Below, one piece after another: positions 43,311 through 52,215 of a stretch of 64,000 nucleotides of DNA; the stretch's first letter is position 1, and each line of letters begins with the position of its first letter. The DNA lies in NCBI RefSeq assembly GCF_007846085.1, contig NZ_VOEJ01000005.1:248001-312000 (forward strand). The letters run 5' to 3'. Source of the DNA: Mucilaginibacter pallidiroseus. Its GTDB lineage: Bacteria; Bacteroidota; Bacteroidia; Sphingobacteriales; Sphingobacteriaceae. The notes beneath the pieces are model-generated. The model was not told the DNA's origin. It saw nothing but the letters and a program-made list of their open reading frames with translations, and did not search any database. The position numbers and the translations under genes are program-made.

Positions 43311-43347
43311 AAAATCCCTGCAAGCGTAAAGTTTACAGGGATTTTTT
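43311..43347 (+). terminator. Intrinsic terminator after the ABC permease gene
   Basis: AAAATCCCTG and CAGGGATTTT arms with a 15-base loop, then a T-run. It lies 18 bases after the stop. Confidence 0.85.
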
Positions 43348-43360
43348 ATTTTTACGGCAG

Positions 43361-44314
43361 ATGCCTGATATACAAACAACGCAAACCGGCGGCCGCGTGG
43401 CCGTAATGGATCTTGGTACAAACACCTTCCACCTGCTTATTGCAGAGAACATTGCCGATACTTTTAACGAAATATTTAAACTAACTGAACCTGTTAAGCT
43501 TGGCGAGGGCGGTATTAACAAAGGCATGATACAGCCTGCCCCGTTTGGCCGTGGTATGGCGGCTATGCAAAAGTTTGAAGCGCTGATTGATGAATATGGA
43601 GTAACGAACGTAAAAGCAATAGCCACTTCGGCCATACGCAGCGCAAAGAACGGGCAGGACTTTATAGCCCGCGTAAAGCAGGCAACCGGTATCGAAATAA
43701 CCACTATAAACGGCGCACAGGAAGCAACTTACATTTACCACGGCATAGCGGCAAGCGGCTGCCTAAGTGGCACCAACGCTTTGATTATGGATATTGGGGG
43801 CGGCAGTGTGGAGTTCATCATATGTAACGATGATGAGATACTCTGGAAGCAAAGCTTCGAAATGGGTGCGGCAAGGTTGATGGATAGGTTTCACCAGACC
43901 GACCCAATCCCTTTAGCTTCCATAAAAGCAATGACGGCGTACCTGAACGGGAAACTGGCCGATCTCTTTAAAGCTGCAATAAAGCATCGCCCGAAAGTAT
44001 TAATTGGTTCATCGGGTGCATTTGAGAGTTTTGCTGAGGTGATTGAGTTAAGTAAAGGCCGAAATTTTGACCTGAAAACAACCAAATCATACGAGTTTGA
44101 CACAGACGAATTGCTCGATCTGATTGAGATGCTTGCCAAATCAACTCATACCAAAAGGGAAGCCACAAAGGGCATAATACCGGTACGTGTTGATATGATT
44201 GTTACAGCCAGTTTGCTTACCATTTACATAATGCAAAAACTCGGCATAGCCGATGTGCTGATGTCAACCTATTCGTTAAAGGAAGGTGTGATGGCCGAAA
44301 TGCTGGGTATATAA
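43361..44314 (+). CDS. Ppx/GppA family phosphatase
   Basis: A 317-residue actin-like ATPase-fold phosphatase that acts on polyphosphate or on (p)ppGpp. Visible motifs: phosphate-1 loop VAVMDLGTNTFHLLIAE (about 12-28), phosphate-2 loop LIMDIGGGSVEFIICN, and adenosine-loop-like VLIGSSGAFESFAE. It has only the two core domains, shorter than E. coli Ppx, as usual in Bacteroidota. It starts 14 bases after the terminator of the ABC exporter genes, so it has its own promoter, though I could not place it. Confidence 0.92.
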   Translation: MPDIQTTQTGGRVAVMDLGTNTFHLLIAENIADTFNEIFKLTEPVKLGEGGINKGMIQPAPFGRGMAAMQKFEALIDEYGVTNVKAIATSAIRSAKNGQDFIARVKQATGIEITTINGAQEATYIYHGIAASGCLSGTNALIMDIGGGSVEFIICNDDEILWKQSFEMGAARLMDRFHQTDPIPLASIKAMTAYLNGKLADLFKAAIKHRPKVLIGSSGAFESFAEVIELSKGRNFDLKTTKSYEFDTDELLDLIEMLAKSTHTKREATKGIIPVRVDMIVTASLLTIYIMQKLGIADVLMSTYSLKEGVMAEMLGI

Positions 44315-44352
44315 ATATCCTGCTTAAGGGTGTGCAAGCAACTGGATGTTGA

Positions 44353-45909
44353 TTATCGCAATCGCCTTTGCTCCAACTCGGCCCGGTAAACTTCATTAAG
44401 TTTAGGCGATGGGTTTACCAAAAGATATATCCTTACGCCACGTTCGCGCGCAAGCGGCGTAGTAATTTCGCCGACTTGTTTGTAGCTTTCTACTATCTTA
44501 CTTAATCTGCGCTCAACGTTATCATCATCGTCTACATAAATAATGTAACGGCCGTTTAGGTCTGACGGTGCCCACAGGGCAAAGCTGCTGTTTAAAGAAA
44601 TAATCTCGGGCAGGTTATACTTTCTGCGGAAATGGTTAACAGCCCCTGCTTCGCCATAGCTGTCTGTAAAAATTTGGGTTTGCTTCTTTTGCTCGGGTGT
44701 TAATTGGTGGTAAGCCGCGGCTACCTTCTGTGCCATTTCTTCCCATCCCAGCATGTCGGCATAATCTTGCGTAAGCGGGTGTTGCTTTTGGTCTTCCCAG
44801 CGTGTTAAAAAACTGATGAAAGGCATCCGGGTTTCCGCATTTTTTATAAACGTTACGGTGCGTTGTAAAGGCAGTATCGGCAGTACCAGGGGAAGCAGCA
44901 GTATGTTGGGCAGTACCAACAGTACAATTACAGCTACCCTTAATGCATACACCTTACGCTTAAAAAACTGCTCAAAAGCAAAACCACCGGCGGCAAACAG
45001 CATTGGGTATGCGCCAAAAAGGTAATAGCTTTTGCCACTCATTTTAAGAAGAAATAAAAAGATGAGGATATAGGCAATGGCAATAAACCTAAACCTTCGC
45101 AATTTGAAAGATATAAACAGGAATATAAAGCCGGTAAGCCAGATAACCAGCGCTGTACCGTTCACCATAATTTGCTGCATCACAAAATCGGCAGGCGATA
45201 AGTTATCGAGCTGCTGCTCCCGCAGTTCCTTCATATGGGTTAGCACAGGCAGGTGGTGCGCAAACTGCCATATAAGGTTCGGCAAGAATATAACGAAAGC
45301 CAGCAGAGCCGAGAACAAAATATGCTTATTAAACAATAACTTACGTTCGCGGCTTATCAATATGCCGATGATGAGCGAGCCGGTAAAAAACGCCATCGTA
45401 TATTTGGTAAGCATCCCCAACCCTACTGCAGCACCCAGCCAGTACAGATATTTTACGTTTGCCGTATTTAAATATCTGCAAAACAACCAAACGGTAACTA
45501 CCCACCACAATTGATCGAACACAACGGGTTGAAACAGGTATCCAGATGCTGCAAATGCCGGCGAAAATATCAGCGCCAGGCAGGCCAATGTGATGGCAAA
45601 GCGCTTGCCACCAAGCTCCACCACAATTTGGCCGGTAAGCCAAATAATAATACCGCTTGCAAGGGTAGTAAAAATACGGGAAGCAAATACCGAGTCGCCG
45701 AATACCGACAAGGAGATCTTAGCTAATAAAGATATAAAGGGTGGTACTTCCTTATACCCCCAATCCAGGTGATCGGCAAGTACAAGATGCAAAAACTCAT
45801 CACGATGGAAACCAAAGTTACCTATGGCAAATAAGTTGATCAGGATTTTTAATGCAACAAATATCAATACAAAGGTTGAGTAGATTGACCTCCGGTTTTT
45901 ATAAGACAT
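44353..45909 (-). CDS. Glycosyltransferase family 39 (ArnT/PMT-like) membrane protein
   Basis: A 518-residue polytopic protein with about 11 membrane helices in the first 370 residues and a soluble C-terminal part. The first external loop has the catalytic-type FGFHRDEFLHLVLADHLDWGYKEVPPF segment. The Asp-Glu pair there, followed by the later Pro-Pro, is typical of the PMT_2/DUF2723 glycosyltransferases that use polyprenyl-phosphate sugars. Acceptor unknown; possible roles are lipid A decoration or protein glycosylation. It is downstream of murA on the same strand, but a terminator separates them. Confidence 0.85.
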   Translation of the reverse strand: MSYKNRRSIYSTFVLIFVALKILINLFAIGNFGFHRDEFLHLVLADHLDWGYKEVPPFISLLAKISLSVFGDSVFASRIFTTLASGIIIWLTGQIVVELGGKRFAITLACLALIFSPAFAASGYLFQPVVFDQLWWVVTVWLFCRYLNTANVKYLYWLGAAVGLGMLTKYTMAFFTGSLIIGILISRERKLLFNKHILFSALLAFVIFLPNLIWQFAHHLPVLTHMKELREQQLDNLSPADFVMQQIMVNGTALVIWLTGFIFLFISFKLRRFRFIAIAYILIFLFLLKMSGKSYYLFGAYPMLFAAGGFAFEQFFKRKVYALRVAVIVLLVLPNILLLPLVLPILPLQRTVTFIKNAETRMPFISFLTRWEDQKQHPLTQDYADMLGWEEMAQKVAAAYHQLTPEQKKQTQIFTDSYGEAGAVNHFRRKYNLPEIISLNSSFALWAPSDLNGRYIIYVDDDDNVERRLSKIVESYKQVGEITTPLARERGVRIYLLVNPSPKLNEVYRAELEQRRLR

Positions 45910-45970
45910 CAGTTGTATTTATTGATTACAAGGTTTTTGAGCAGACAGCTTGGGTATAAAGCTATAAAAA

Positions 45971-46006
45971 AAAGCGAAAAGCCGAAAGTTTACACTCCCG
46001 GCTTTT
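45971..46006 (-). terminator. Intrinsic terminator after murA
   Basis: On the minus strand AAAAGCCG and CGGCTTTT form a stem across a 14-base loop, followed by CG and a long T-run. It lies 23 bases after the murA stop. Confidence 0.85.
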
Positions 46007-46028
46007 CATAATGATAATCAAGCTGTTA

Positions 46029-47336
46029 TTAAACGCGGGTAATATCTGCACCCAAAGCCTTAAGGCGGGCATCGATATTTTGGTAACCACGTTCAATTTG
46101 CTCGATGTTGTAAATAGTTGATTTGCCCTGTGCCGACAATGCAGCAATAAGCAGGGACACACCTGCGCGTATATCCGGCGATGTCATAGAGATACCACGT
46201 AGCTGCACTTGTTTGTCCAGACCGATAACAGTAGCGCGGTGCGGGTCGCACAGAATAATGTTTGCGCCCATATCCAAAAGCTTGTCAACAAAGAATAAGC
46301 GGCTCTCAAACATTTTTTGATGTATCAGCACAGATCCTTTTGCCTGTGTGGCAACAACCAGCACAATGCTCAGCAAATCCGGCGTAAAGCCAGGCCAAGG
46401 CGAATCGGCAACGGTAAGTAACGAGCCATCGATGAAGGTATCAATCTCGTAATGGTCTTGCGAAGGGATATAAATATCATCTCCCCTCAATTCGAGCTTT
46501 ATACCCAAACGTTTAAATACGTCGGGTATCATACCAAGCTCCTTGTACTGCACATCCTTAATGGTGATTTCGGAACCGGTCATGGCAGCAAGGCCAATAA
46601 ATGATCCTATCTCGATCATATCCGGCAACATGCGGTGCTCCGTACCATGCAGTTCATCAACCCCTTCGATAGTTAACAGGTTAGATGCAATACCGCTTAT
46701 TTTAGCACCCATACGATTCAGCATTTTGCAAAGCTGCTGCAAATAAGGTTCGCAGGCTGCGTTGTAAATGGTAGTAGTACCTTTGGCTAATACCGCCGCC
46801 ATTACAATATTTGCTGTACCGGTTACCGATGCTTCATCTAACAAGATGTAGGTACCCTGCAGGTTTGATGCATCCACATTGTAAAAACCGTTATCGGGAT
46901 TGTAATCAAAGCGTGCGCCCAACTTTTCAAAACCCAGGAAGTGAGTATCCAAACGGCGGCGGCCAATTTTGTCGCCACCCGGTTTTGGGATAGATGCCTT
47001 GCCAAAGCGGGCCAACAATGGGCCCAATATCATAATAGAGCCGCGTAAACCGCCGCCCTTGGTTTTAAAAGCTTCAGAGTTAAAGAAATCCTGGTCGATA
47101 TCTTTTGCCTCAAATGTGCAGGTATCACGCGATATACGGTTCACCTCAACACCCATATCGCCCAAAAGCTCAATCAGCTTATTAACATCCTGTATATCAG
47201 GAATGTTATTGATGGTCATTTTTTCGCCGGTAAGCAACACGGCTGATATAATTTGCAGAGCCTCATTTTTTGCCCCTTGCGGAATAATCTCGCCTTTAAG
47301 CTTTTTACCGCCCTGTATCTCGAATGCGTTTTTCAT
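46029..47336 (-). CDS. murA: UDP-N-acetylglucosamine 1-carboxyvinyltransferase
   Basis: A 435-residue enzyme of the EPSP-synthase fold that adds enolpyruvate to UDP-GlcNAc, the first committed step of peptidoglycan synthesis. The N-terminus has GGKKLKGEIIPQGAKNEALQI (catalytic Lys-Asn). The central GLRGSIMILGPLLARFGKASIPKPGGDKIGRRRLDTH is the active-site loop region. That loop has Ile-Pro-Lys where fosfomycin-sensitive enzymes carry a Cys before a Ala-Ile/Gly stretch, so the Cys appears replaced. It follows the DUF4290 gene on the same strand, a pairing that is typical for the phylum. Confidence 0.96.
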   Translation of the reverse strand: MKNAFEIQGGKKLKGEIIPQGAKNEALQIISAVLLTGEKMTINNIPDIQDVNKLIELLGDMGVEVNRISRDTCTFEAKDIDQDFFNSEAFKTKGGGLRGSIMILGPLLARFGKASIPKPGGDKIGRRRLDTHFLGFEKLGARFDYNPDNGFYNVDASNLQGTYILLDEASVTGTANIVMAAVLAKGTTTIYNAACEPYLQQLCKMLNRMGAKISGIASNLLTIEGVDELHGTEHRMLPDMIEIGSFIGLAAMTGSEITIKDVQYKELGMIPDVFKRLGIKLELRGDDIYIPSQDHYEIDTFIDGSLLTVADSPWPGFTPDLLSIVLVVATQAKGSVLIHQKMFESRLFFVDKLLDMGANIILCDPHRATVIGLDKQVQLRGISMTSPDIRAGVSLLIAALSAQGKSTIYNIEQIERGYQNIDARLKALGADITRV

Positions 47337-47387
47337 TGGTTAGTGTTTTTGTAATCCTTACACAATGGTCCATTGTCTATGGTTTTC

Positions 47388-47395
47388 CAAAAGTA
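47388..47395 (-). promoter_or_regulatory. TAnnTTTG -7 element before murA
   Basis: TACTTTTG on the minus strand, 52 bases before the murA ATG. The nearest TTG is 24 bases further upstream, slightly long for the consensus. Confidence 0.45.
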
Positions 47396-47444
47396 TAAAT
47401 TCTCCTGTTAATTCAGCTTCAACTATTGCCTGTGGGCTGCCAGC

Positions 47445-48173
47445 TTAATACTTTTTAGCCCCGCCGTTGTTGCGGTTACGGTTATTTTGGTTGTTGTTAT
47501 TACGGGCGTTGTTATTGTTGTTTTGCCTGCCACCGCCGCCGCCACGGTTGTTTTGATTGTTTTGCCTGCCGCGGTTATTGTTGTTATTATTTGGCGCAGG
47601 GCGAAACTCAACCCGGTTTAAATTGATGTTTTCCTCAAGCTTTAATTCGCCGCCCGACAGGTGTTGAAGGTCCGACAGGATGATCTCGTCGGCAACCGAA
47701 TCTTTGTTCCATTGCACGTAAGCCATTTTCATGAAGTTCGCAATGGCCTGCACCATGTGGCGCTTGCGCTCGGGCTCTTCTATACTTTTCGCCTTTTGAA
47801 TCATCATTTCGATGGTTTTACCATAATGCTTGTATCGAATGCGCTGGTTGGGGTACTTTAAAGGCTCCGGTTTAATGTGTATAGCGTCTTCTGAAGGTTT
47901 CGGGTAAGGCGAGTCGACATCAAGTTGGAAACCCGAGATGATGTGCAAGTGATCCCAAAGTTTATGCTTAAAGTCGGCTACATCACGCAGGTGTGGGTTC
48001 AGAAAACCCATCAGGTCTATCACTACCTGTGCATAGCGGTTACGCTCTTCTTTGGTTGGCAGTGCAACAATGTATTTAACCATGTTTTGCACATTGCGGC
48101 CATATTCTGTAAGTAAAAGTTTGCTCCTGGTAGAGTTATAATCGAAACCACCAGGCAAGTTGGTTAATGCCAT
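47445..48173 (-). CDS. DUF4290 protein with Asn/Gly-rich tail
   Basis: About 242 residues. Residues 1-190 match DUF4290, with FDYNSTRSKLLLTEYGRNVQNM and HLRDVADFKHKLWDHLHIIS. The family is restricted to Bacteroidota and lies beside murA. The last 50 residues are almost only Asn, Arg, Gly and Gln (RGRQNNQNNRGGGGG type), a low-complexity RGG/N-rich tail that recalls RNA-binding or condensate-forming tails. I chose the ATG before ALTNLPGGF; an ATG 14 codons upstream is possible. Function of the family is unknown. Confidence 0.88.
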   Translation of the reverse strand: MALTNLPGGFDYNSTRSKLLLTEYGRNVQNMVKYIVALPTKEERNRYAQVVIDLMGFLNPHLRDVADFKHKLWDHLHIISGFQLDVDSPYPKPSEDAIHIKPEPLKYPNQRIRYKHYGKTIEMMIQKAKSIEEPERKRHMVQAIANFMKMAYVQWNKDSVADEIILSDLQHLSGGELKLEENINLNRVEFRPAPNNNNNNRGRQNNQNNRGGGGGRQNNNNNARNNNNQNNRNRNNGGAKKY

Positions 48174-48269
48174 GTATATTTTGGATAATAAAATTTGAAA
48201 AAAGTTATCCGGCACATGATCAGTCAGCTGGGCGCTAACCGGAGTGCTAGATTGAATGTTGCAGAACTA

Positions 48270-48300
48270 CAAATATAATGTAAATGTATTATTGTACAAA
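48270..48300 (-). promoter_or_regulatory. Consensus Bacteroidota promoter for DUF4290-murA
   Basis: On the minus strand TTTG (48300-48297), 19 bases, then TATATTTG (48277-48270). This is a textbook match, about 100 bases before the DUF4290 ATG. Confidence 0.8.
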
Positions 48301-48351
48301 TGGTTAACCCATCGTTATTTTATTTGTTTTATTTTAGGCAAAGCTCATTTT

Positions 48352-49464
48352 ATGAAAAACAAACCTATATTGATTACTTCTGTAGATATCTATCGCTTTA
48401 GCATCCCCATGGAGCCTTTTACAATTGCAACCGGCACCCTGGACCATGCACAGAATGTTTTTATAAGGGTACATACCAATGCGGGGCTTTACGGTGTGGG
48501 CGAATGCTCTGCCTTTCCGATGATTGTGGGCGAAACGCAGGATACCTGCCTGGCAATGGCCCGCGAGTTTGCCCGGTTGTGGAAAGGACAGAATGCCCTT
48601 GATATCCCGGCCCGGATGCAGCAACTACACAGTTTTACCGCAGGCAACACCACTATTAAAAGCGCCTTTGATATGGCTTTATATGACATTGCTGCGAAAC
48701 ATGCAGACCAGCCACTGTACAAATTTTTAGGAGGTGAACCACGCGAAGTTGAAAGTGATATCACCATTGGTATTGGCAAGCCCGCAGATATGGCCGCCAA
48801 GGCAGTTGAATTTAAAAATAATGGCGCCAATATCCTTAAAGTAAAGCTGGGTAAAGATGCACCCGAAGATGTGGAGCGAATTAAACAAATACGCGACGCC
48901 GTTGGGCCTGGCTTGAAAATACGTGTTGATGCTAACCAGGGCTGGACTTTTGACGATGCTGTTTTTGCATTGCAAGCTATTGGCCAATATGATATTGAAT
49001 TTTGCGAGCAACCTATGCGCACTTGGTATGATGATAAACTGCCGGAACTAATGACACTATCTCCCGTTAAAATAATGGCCGACGAAAGCGTTTATAATCA
49101 TCACGATGCTCGAAAGCAAATCGTGAGCAAATCGTGCCATTACATCAATATTAAAATGGCCAAATCCGGTGGTATATTAGAGGCAAAGCAAATTCATGAT
49201 ACGGCTGCCGCATATGACATACCTTGCATGATGGGTGGTATGCTGGAAAGCCGAATTGCGCTGAGTGCTAAACTACATTTTGTTTACGCCAGCCCGAACG
49301 TTAAGTTTTATGATATGGATACCTGCATGCTGGGCCACCTTGCCGACCCATGCATTGGCGGAGTAACTTATGACGGCTACAAATTAAACATCAGTGATAA
49401 AATCGGTATAGGTGCCGACGCAGATGAAGAATTTTTGGCAGGGTGTGAAAGGTGGGTGGTGTAG
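48352..49464 (+). CDS. Dipeptide epimerase (enolase superfamily)
   Basis: A 370-residue enolase-superfamily enzyme of the muconate-lactonising subgroup. Catalytic residues are visible: KVKLGK (Lys-x-Lys acid/base), RVDANQGW (metal Asp), EFCEQPM (metal Glu), MADES (metal Asp) and INIKMAKSGG (second Lys). The C-terminal YDMDTCML gives the Asp-x-Asp motif that binds the dipeptide amino group in L-Ala-D/L-Glu epimerases. It likely epimerises murein-derived dipeptides for reuse. It converges on an M20 dipeptidase gene, which fits a peptide salvage pair. I chose the ATG before KNKPILITSVD; the region before it is hydrophobic and unlike the family. Confidence 0.88.
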   Translation: MKNKPILITSVDIYRFSIPMEPFTIATGTLDHAQNVFIRVHTNAGLYGVGECSAFPMIVGETQDTCLAMAREFARLWKGQNALDIPARMQQLHSFTAGNTTIKSAFDMALYDIAAKHADQPLYKFLGGEPREVESDITIGIGKPADMAAKAVEFKNNGANILKVKLGKDAPEDVERIKQIRDAVGPGLKIRVDANQGWTFDDAVFALQAIGQYDIEFCEQPMRTWYDDKLPELMTLSPVKIMADESVYNHHDARKQIVSKSCHYINIKMAKSGGILEAKQIHDTAAAYDIPCMMGGMLESRIALSAKLHFVYASPNVKFYDMDTCMLGHLADPCIGGVTYDGYKLNISDKIGIGADADEEFLAGCERWVV

Positions 49465-49481
49465 CCACTAACGTAAAAAGC

Positions 49482-49562
49482 GTCATTGCGAGGAAGCAAT
49501 CTTCGACAAGCATTTAGCAAACTGTTCTATCGAAGATTGCTTCGCTGTTGCTCGCAATGACG
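49482..49562. repeat. GTCATTGCGAG inverted repeat with near-perfect arms
   Basis: GTCATTGCGAG-GA-AGCAATCTTCGA and TCGAAGATTGCT-tcgctgttg-CTCGCAATGACG form a long hairpin between the converging epimerase and dipeptidase genes. It may terminate transcription in both directions. Confidence 0.85.
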
Positions 49563-49581
49563 CGTGGAGAGTAATATTTAT

Positions 49582-50952
49582 TTACTTACTCAGCTCAGCA
49601 AAATACTTATGAAACAACGGTATAGTCTCGATGCCTTTGTAATAATTAAAGATATCGTATTTCTCGTTTGGCGAGTGCAGCGCATCGCTGTCAAGCCCAA
49701 AGCCCATCAATACGGTTTTAAGGCCAAGTTCAGCTTCAAAAAGGGCCACAATAGGGATACTACCTCCTCCGCGAGTTGGGATAGGATCTTTACCGAAAGC
49801 TTCGGCAATGGCCTTTTGTGCTGCTCTATAGGCAACACTGTCTGTTGGTGTCACCGCTGGCTCGCCGCCGTGGTGTGGGGTCACTTTTACCTTTACAGAT
49901 GCCGGCGCAATTTTTAGAAAATGATCGGTAAACAATTTCGTAATTTCTTCTGATGTTTGGTTCGGCACCAAACGCATCGAAATTTTTGCATTGGCCTTTG
50001 ACGGCAGTACTGTTTTTGCACCTTCGCCGATGTAACCTCCCCATATACCGTTAACCTCAAGCGTTGGGCGGGTGCCGGTACGCTCAAAAGTGCTGTATCC
50101 TTTTTCGCCCCAAAGCTCGGCTATGTCAAGGTCCTGCTTGTATTGGGTTTCATCATAAGGGGCAGAGTTTAAAGCGTCCTTTTCAGCTTGCGTCAACTCT
50201 ACAACATCATCATAAAAGCCGGGAATAGTGATATGATTATTTTCATCATGCAGGGAAGCAATCATTTTTGCCAATATGGTAGCAGGGTTAGCTACTGCGC
50301 CACCATATACACCCGAGTGCAAATCACGGTTAGGGCCTGTAACCTCAACCTCCAGGTATGACAAGCCACGCAAACCCGTTTCTAACGACGGGTGCTCCAT
50401 GCTGATCATCGATGTATCAGATATCAGTATCACATCGGCCTTCAGGCGTTCCTTATTTTCTTTTACGAAGGTGGCCAGGTTGGCAGAGCCTACTTCCTCC
50501 TCACCCTCAATCATAAACTTAATGTTGCATGGCAGGATATCGGTCTGCATCATCAGTTCAAAGGCCTTTACGTGCATGTAAAACTGGCCTTTATCGTCGC
50601 AAGCACCGCGGGCATATATCTTGCCATCACGTACTGTTGGCTCAAACGGCGGGGTTTTCCAAAGTTCCAATGGATCCGGTGGTTGCACATCATAGTGGCC
50701 GTATACAAGCACGGTAGGCTTGGAAGGGTCAATTATCTTTTCGCCGTAAACAATGGGGTAACCTGCTGTTTTGCAAACTTCAACGTTATCGGCTCCTGCT
50801 TCTGTTAACTTGCCGGCTACATAATCGGCCGTTTTTAAAACATCAGGGGCATATTTAGGGTCGGCACTTACTGATGGAAAGCGCAGCAGTTCAAATAACT
50901 CGTCGAGCAGGCGCTGCTTATTATCTTCTATATATTGCTTAATAAATTGCAT
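49582..50952 (-). CDS. M20 family dipeptidase
   Basis: A 456-residue dinuclear zinc peptidase. Metal and catalytic motifs: LVYGHYDVQPPDP (His ligand, catalytic Asp), GACDDKGQ (bridging Asp), IEGEEEVGS (catalytic Glu and ligand Glu), ILISDTSM (ligand Asp), and the C-terminal LHSPNE (ligand His). A lid/dimerisation domain is inserted at about 200-370. The size fits the PepV/CNDP-like dipeptidases. It is probably cytoplasmic since there is no signal peptide. Its convergent partner is a dipeptide epimerase. Confidence 0.93.
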   Translation of the reverse strand: MQFIKQYIEDNKQRLLDELFELLRFPSVSADPKYAPDVLKTADYVAGKLTEAGADNVEVCKTAGYPIVYGEKIIDPSKPTVLVYGHYDVQPPDPLELWKTPPFEPTVRDGKIYARGACDDKGQFYMHVKAFELMMQTDILPCNIKFMIEGEEEVGSANLATFVKENKERLKADVILISDTSMISMEHPSLETGLRGLSYLEVEVTGPNRDLHSGVYGGAVANPATILAKMIASLHDENNHITIPGFYDDVVELTQAEKDALNSAPYDETQYKQDLDIAELWGEKGYSTFERTGTRPTLEVNGIWGGYIGEGAKTVLPSKANAKISMRLVPNQTSEEITKLFTDHFLKIAPASVKVKVTPHHGGEPAVTPTDSVAYRAAQKAIAEAFGKDPIPTRGGGSIPIVALFEAELGLKTVLMGFGLDSDALHSPNEKYDIFNYYKGIETIPLFHKYFAELSK

Positions 50953-51002
50953 AGGTTAAATAGTTTTAAGGCAAATATAAGGTTGTTGAAATGAAGCGTG
51001 CA

Positions 51003-51338
51003 TTATTCAGCGTTTTTCTCGACTATTACCGCAGTGCCATAAGCTAAAACCTCGGTAATGCCCTGCATAATCTCGTTGGCATCGTAACGCATATTGATAA
51101 TAGCATTGGCGCCCATAACGCGTGCATGTTGCACCAACAGCTGATAAGCTTCTTCGCGGGCGTTTTCGCATAGCTCAACATAAACAGAAAGCCTGCCGCC
51201 AAAAAGCGACTGGAAGCCACCTGCCATATTACCCAAAACACTGCGGCTGCGCACGGTAATACCCCGTACCACGCCAAGGTATTTAGTAACTTTGTAACCT
51301 TCTAAAGTATTGCTTGTAGTAATTAATGAAGTATCCAT
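51003..51338 (-). CDS. UPF0145 (YbjQ-like) protein
   Basis: A 111-residue protein of the YbjQ/UPF0145 family. Family features: VTKYLGVVRGITVRSRSVLGNMAGGFQS and the conserved RVMGANAIINMRYDAN. Structures in the family form pentamers; function is unknown, and some relatives bind metals. It is divergent from the DUF2520 gene and lies 50 bases downstream of the M20 gene start on the same strand. Confidence 0.92.
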   Translation of the reverse strand: MDTSLITTSNTLEGYKVTKYLGVVRGITVRSRSVLGNMAGGFQSLFGGRLSVYVELCENAREEAYQLLVQHARVMGANAIINMRYDANEIMQGITEVLAYGTAVIVEKNAE

Positions 51339-51412
51339 AGTGATGTGTTCTTATTGGTTTTGTTATAAAAGTAGGGTTTTATTTAATTTAGCCCCGTTAA
51401 GATTTTACAAAT

Positions 51413-52192
51413 ATGCGTATCACACTCATCGGATCGGGCAATGTGGCAACACATCTTGGGGCGGCTTTAAAAAACGCAGGCCACCGCATTGCACAGGTTT
51501 ACAGCCCAACCATGCAAAATGCCGCCTTACTGGCTTACCATTTGGGTGCAGATGCTATAGATAATTTGCAGCAGATTGATACGGATACAGATATTTTCAT
51601 CATTTCTGTTAAAGATGATGCCATCGCCAATGTGGCCGAGCAACTCGCAAAACACGATATATTGATGGCCCACACATCGGGCGCGGCAGTTTTACAACAG
51701 CTCACCGCTTTTACCGACAAGGCCGGCGTATTTTACCCGCTGCAAACTTTCAGCAAAACCAAAGAGGTAAACTTTTGGGATGTGCCTATGTGTATTGAAG
51801 GCGCAGACGAGTCCATTACCCAAAGCCTTGAGGCCCTTGCACGCGATGTTAGCAATAACATATACCGCGTAAGCTCGACTCAGCGCAAGGTGTTGCACCT
51901 GGCCGCTGTATTTGCCTGTAACTTTCCCAACTATCTATACGGAATAGCGCAACACCTATTGGCAGGTAGTGATATGAGTTTTGATATGCTGCGACCGCTT
52001 ATAATTGAAACTGCCGATAAGATTAAAACAAACTTACCCGGCTCCGTACAAACCGGGCCGGCTGTGCGAAATGACGAGCAAACCATGGCTGCACATTTAC
52101 AGATGCTTAGCGGGCAAAATAATTTGCAGGAGATATATGAGCTGCTAAGTCAGGGCATTATCAAAAACAAGGCAGCAGGTAACGCGGGATAA
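51413..52192 (+). CDS. Rossmann-fold and DUF2520 domain protein
   Basis: 259 residues. The N-terminal dinucleotide-binding motif RITLIGSGNVATHLGAALKNAG resembles NADP-dependent pyrroline-carboxylate reductase-like enzymes. The C-terminal helical part (about 130-255; SSTQRKVLHLAAVFACNFPNYLYGIA) is DUF2520. It is likely an oxidoreductase of unknown substrate. It is the first gene of a short run with the ferredoxin and iscX. Confidence 0.87.
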   Translation: MRITLIGSGNVATHLGAALKNAGHRIAQVYSPTMQNAALLAYHLGADAIDNLQQIDTDTDIFIISVKDDAIANVAEQLAKHDILMAHTSGAAVLQQLTAFTDKAGVFYPLQTFSKTKEVNFWDVPMCIEGADESITQSLEALARDVSNNIYRVSSTQRKVLHLAAVFACNFPNYLYGIAQHLLAGSDMSFDMLRPLIIETADKIKTNLPGSVQTGPAVRNDEQTMAAHLQMLSGQNNLQEIYELLSQGIIKNKAAGNAG

Positions 52193-52202
52193 GTAATTTT
52201 GT

Positions 52203-52210
52203 TACTTTTG
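52203..52210 (+). promoter_or_regulatory. TAnnTTTG element 5 bases before the [2Fe-2S] ferredoxin start
   Basis: TACTTTTG is followed by CCAAAATG, the start codon. If used, the transcript would start at or next to the ATG (leaderless). No TTG lies at the proper upstream distance, so it could be chance. Confidence 0.35.
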
Positions 52211-52215
52211 CCAAA

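Noticed and set aside
47423..47611. Thr/Ala/Val-rich minus-strand frame overlapping the DUF4290 tail
   Set aside because: Out-of-frame reading of the Asn codon run (AAC/AAT shifted to ACA/ATA types), not a separate gene.
48256..48351. Upstream start adding 32 hydrophobic residues to the dipeptide epimerase
   Set aside because: The enzyme family is cytoplasmic and starts near KNKPILITSVD; the added part overlaps the divergent promoter region.
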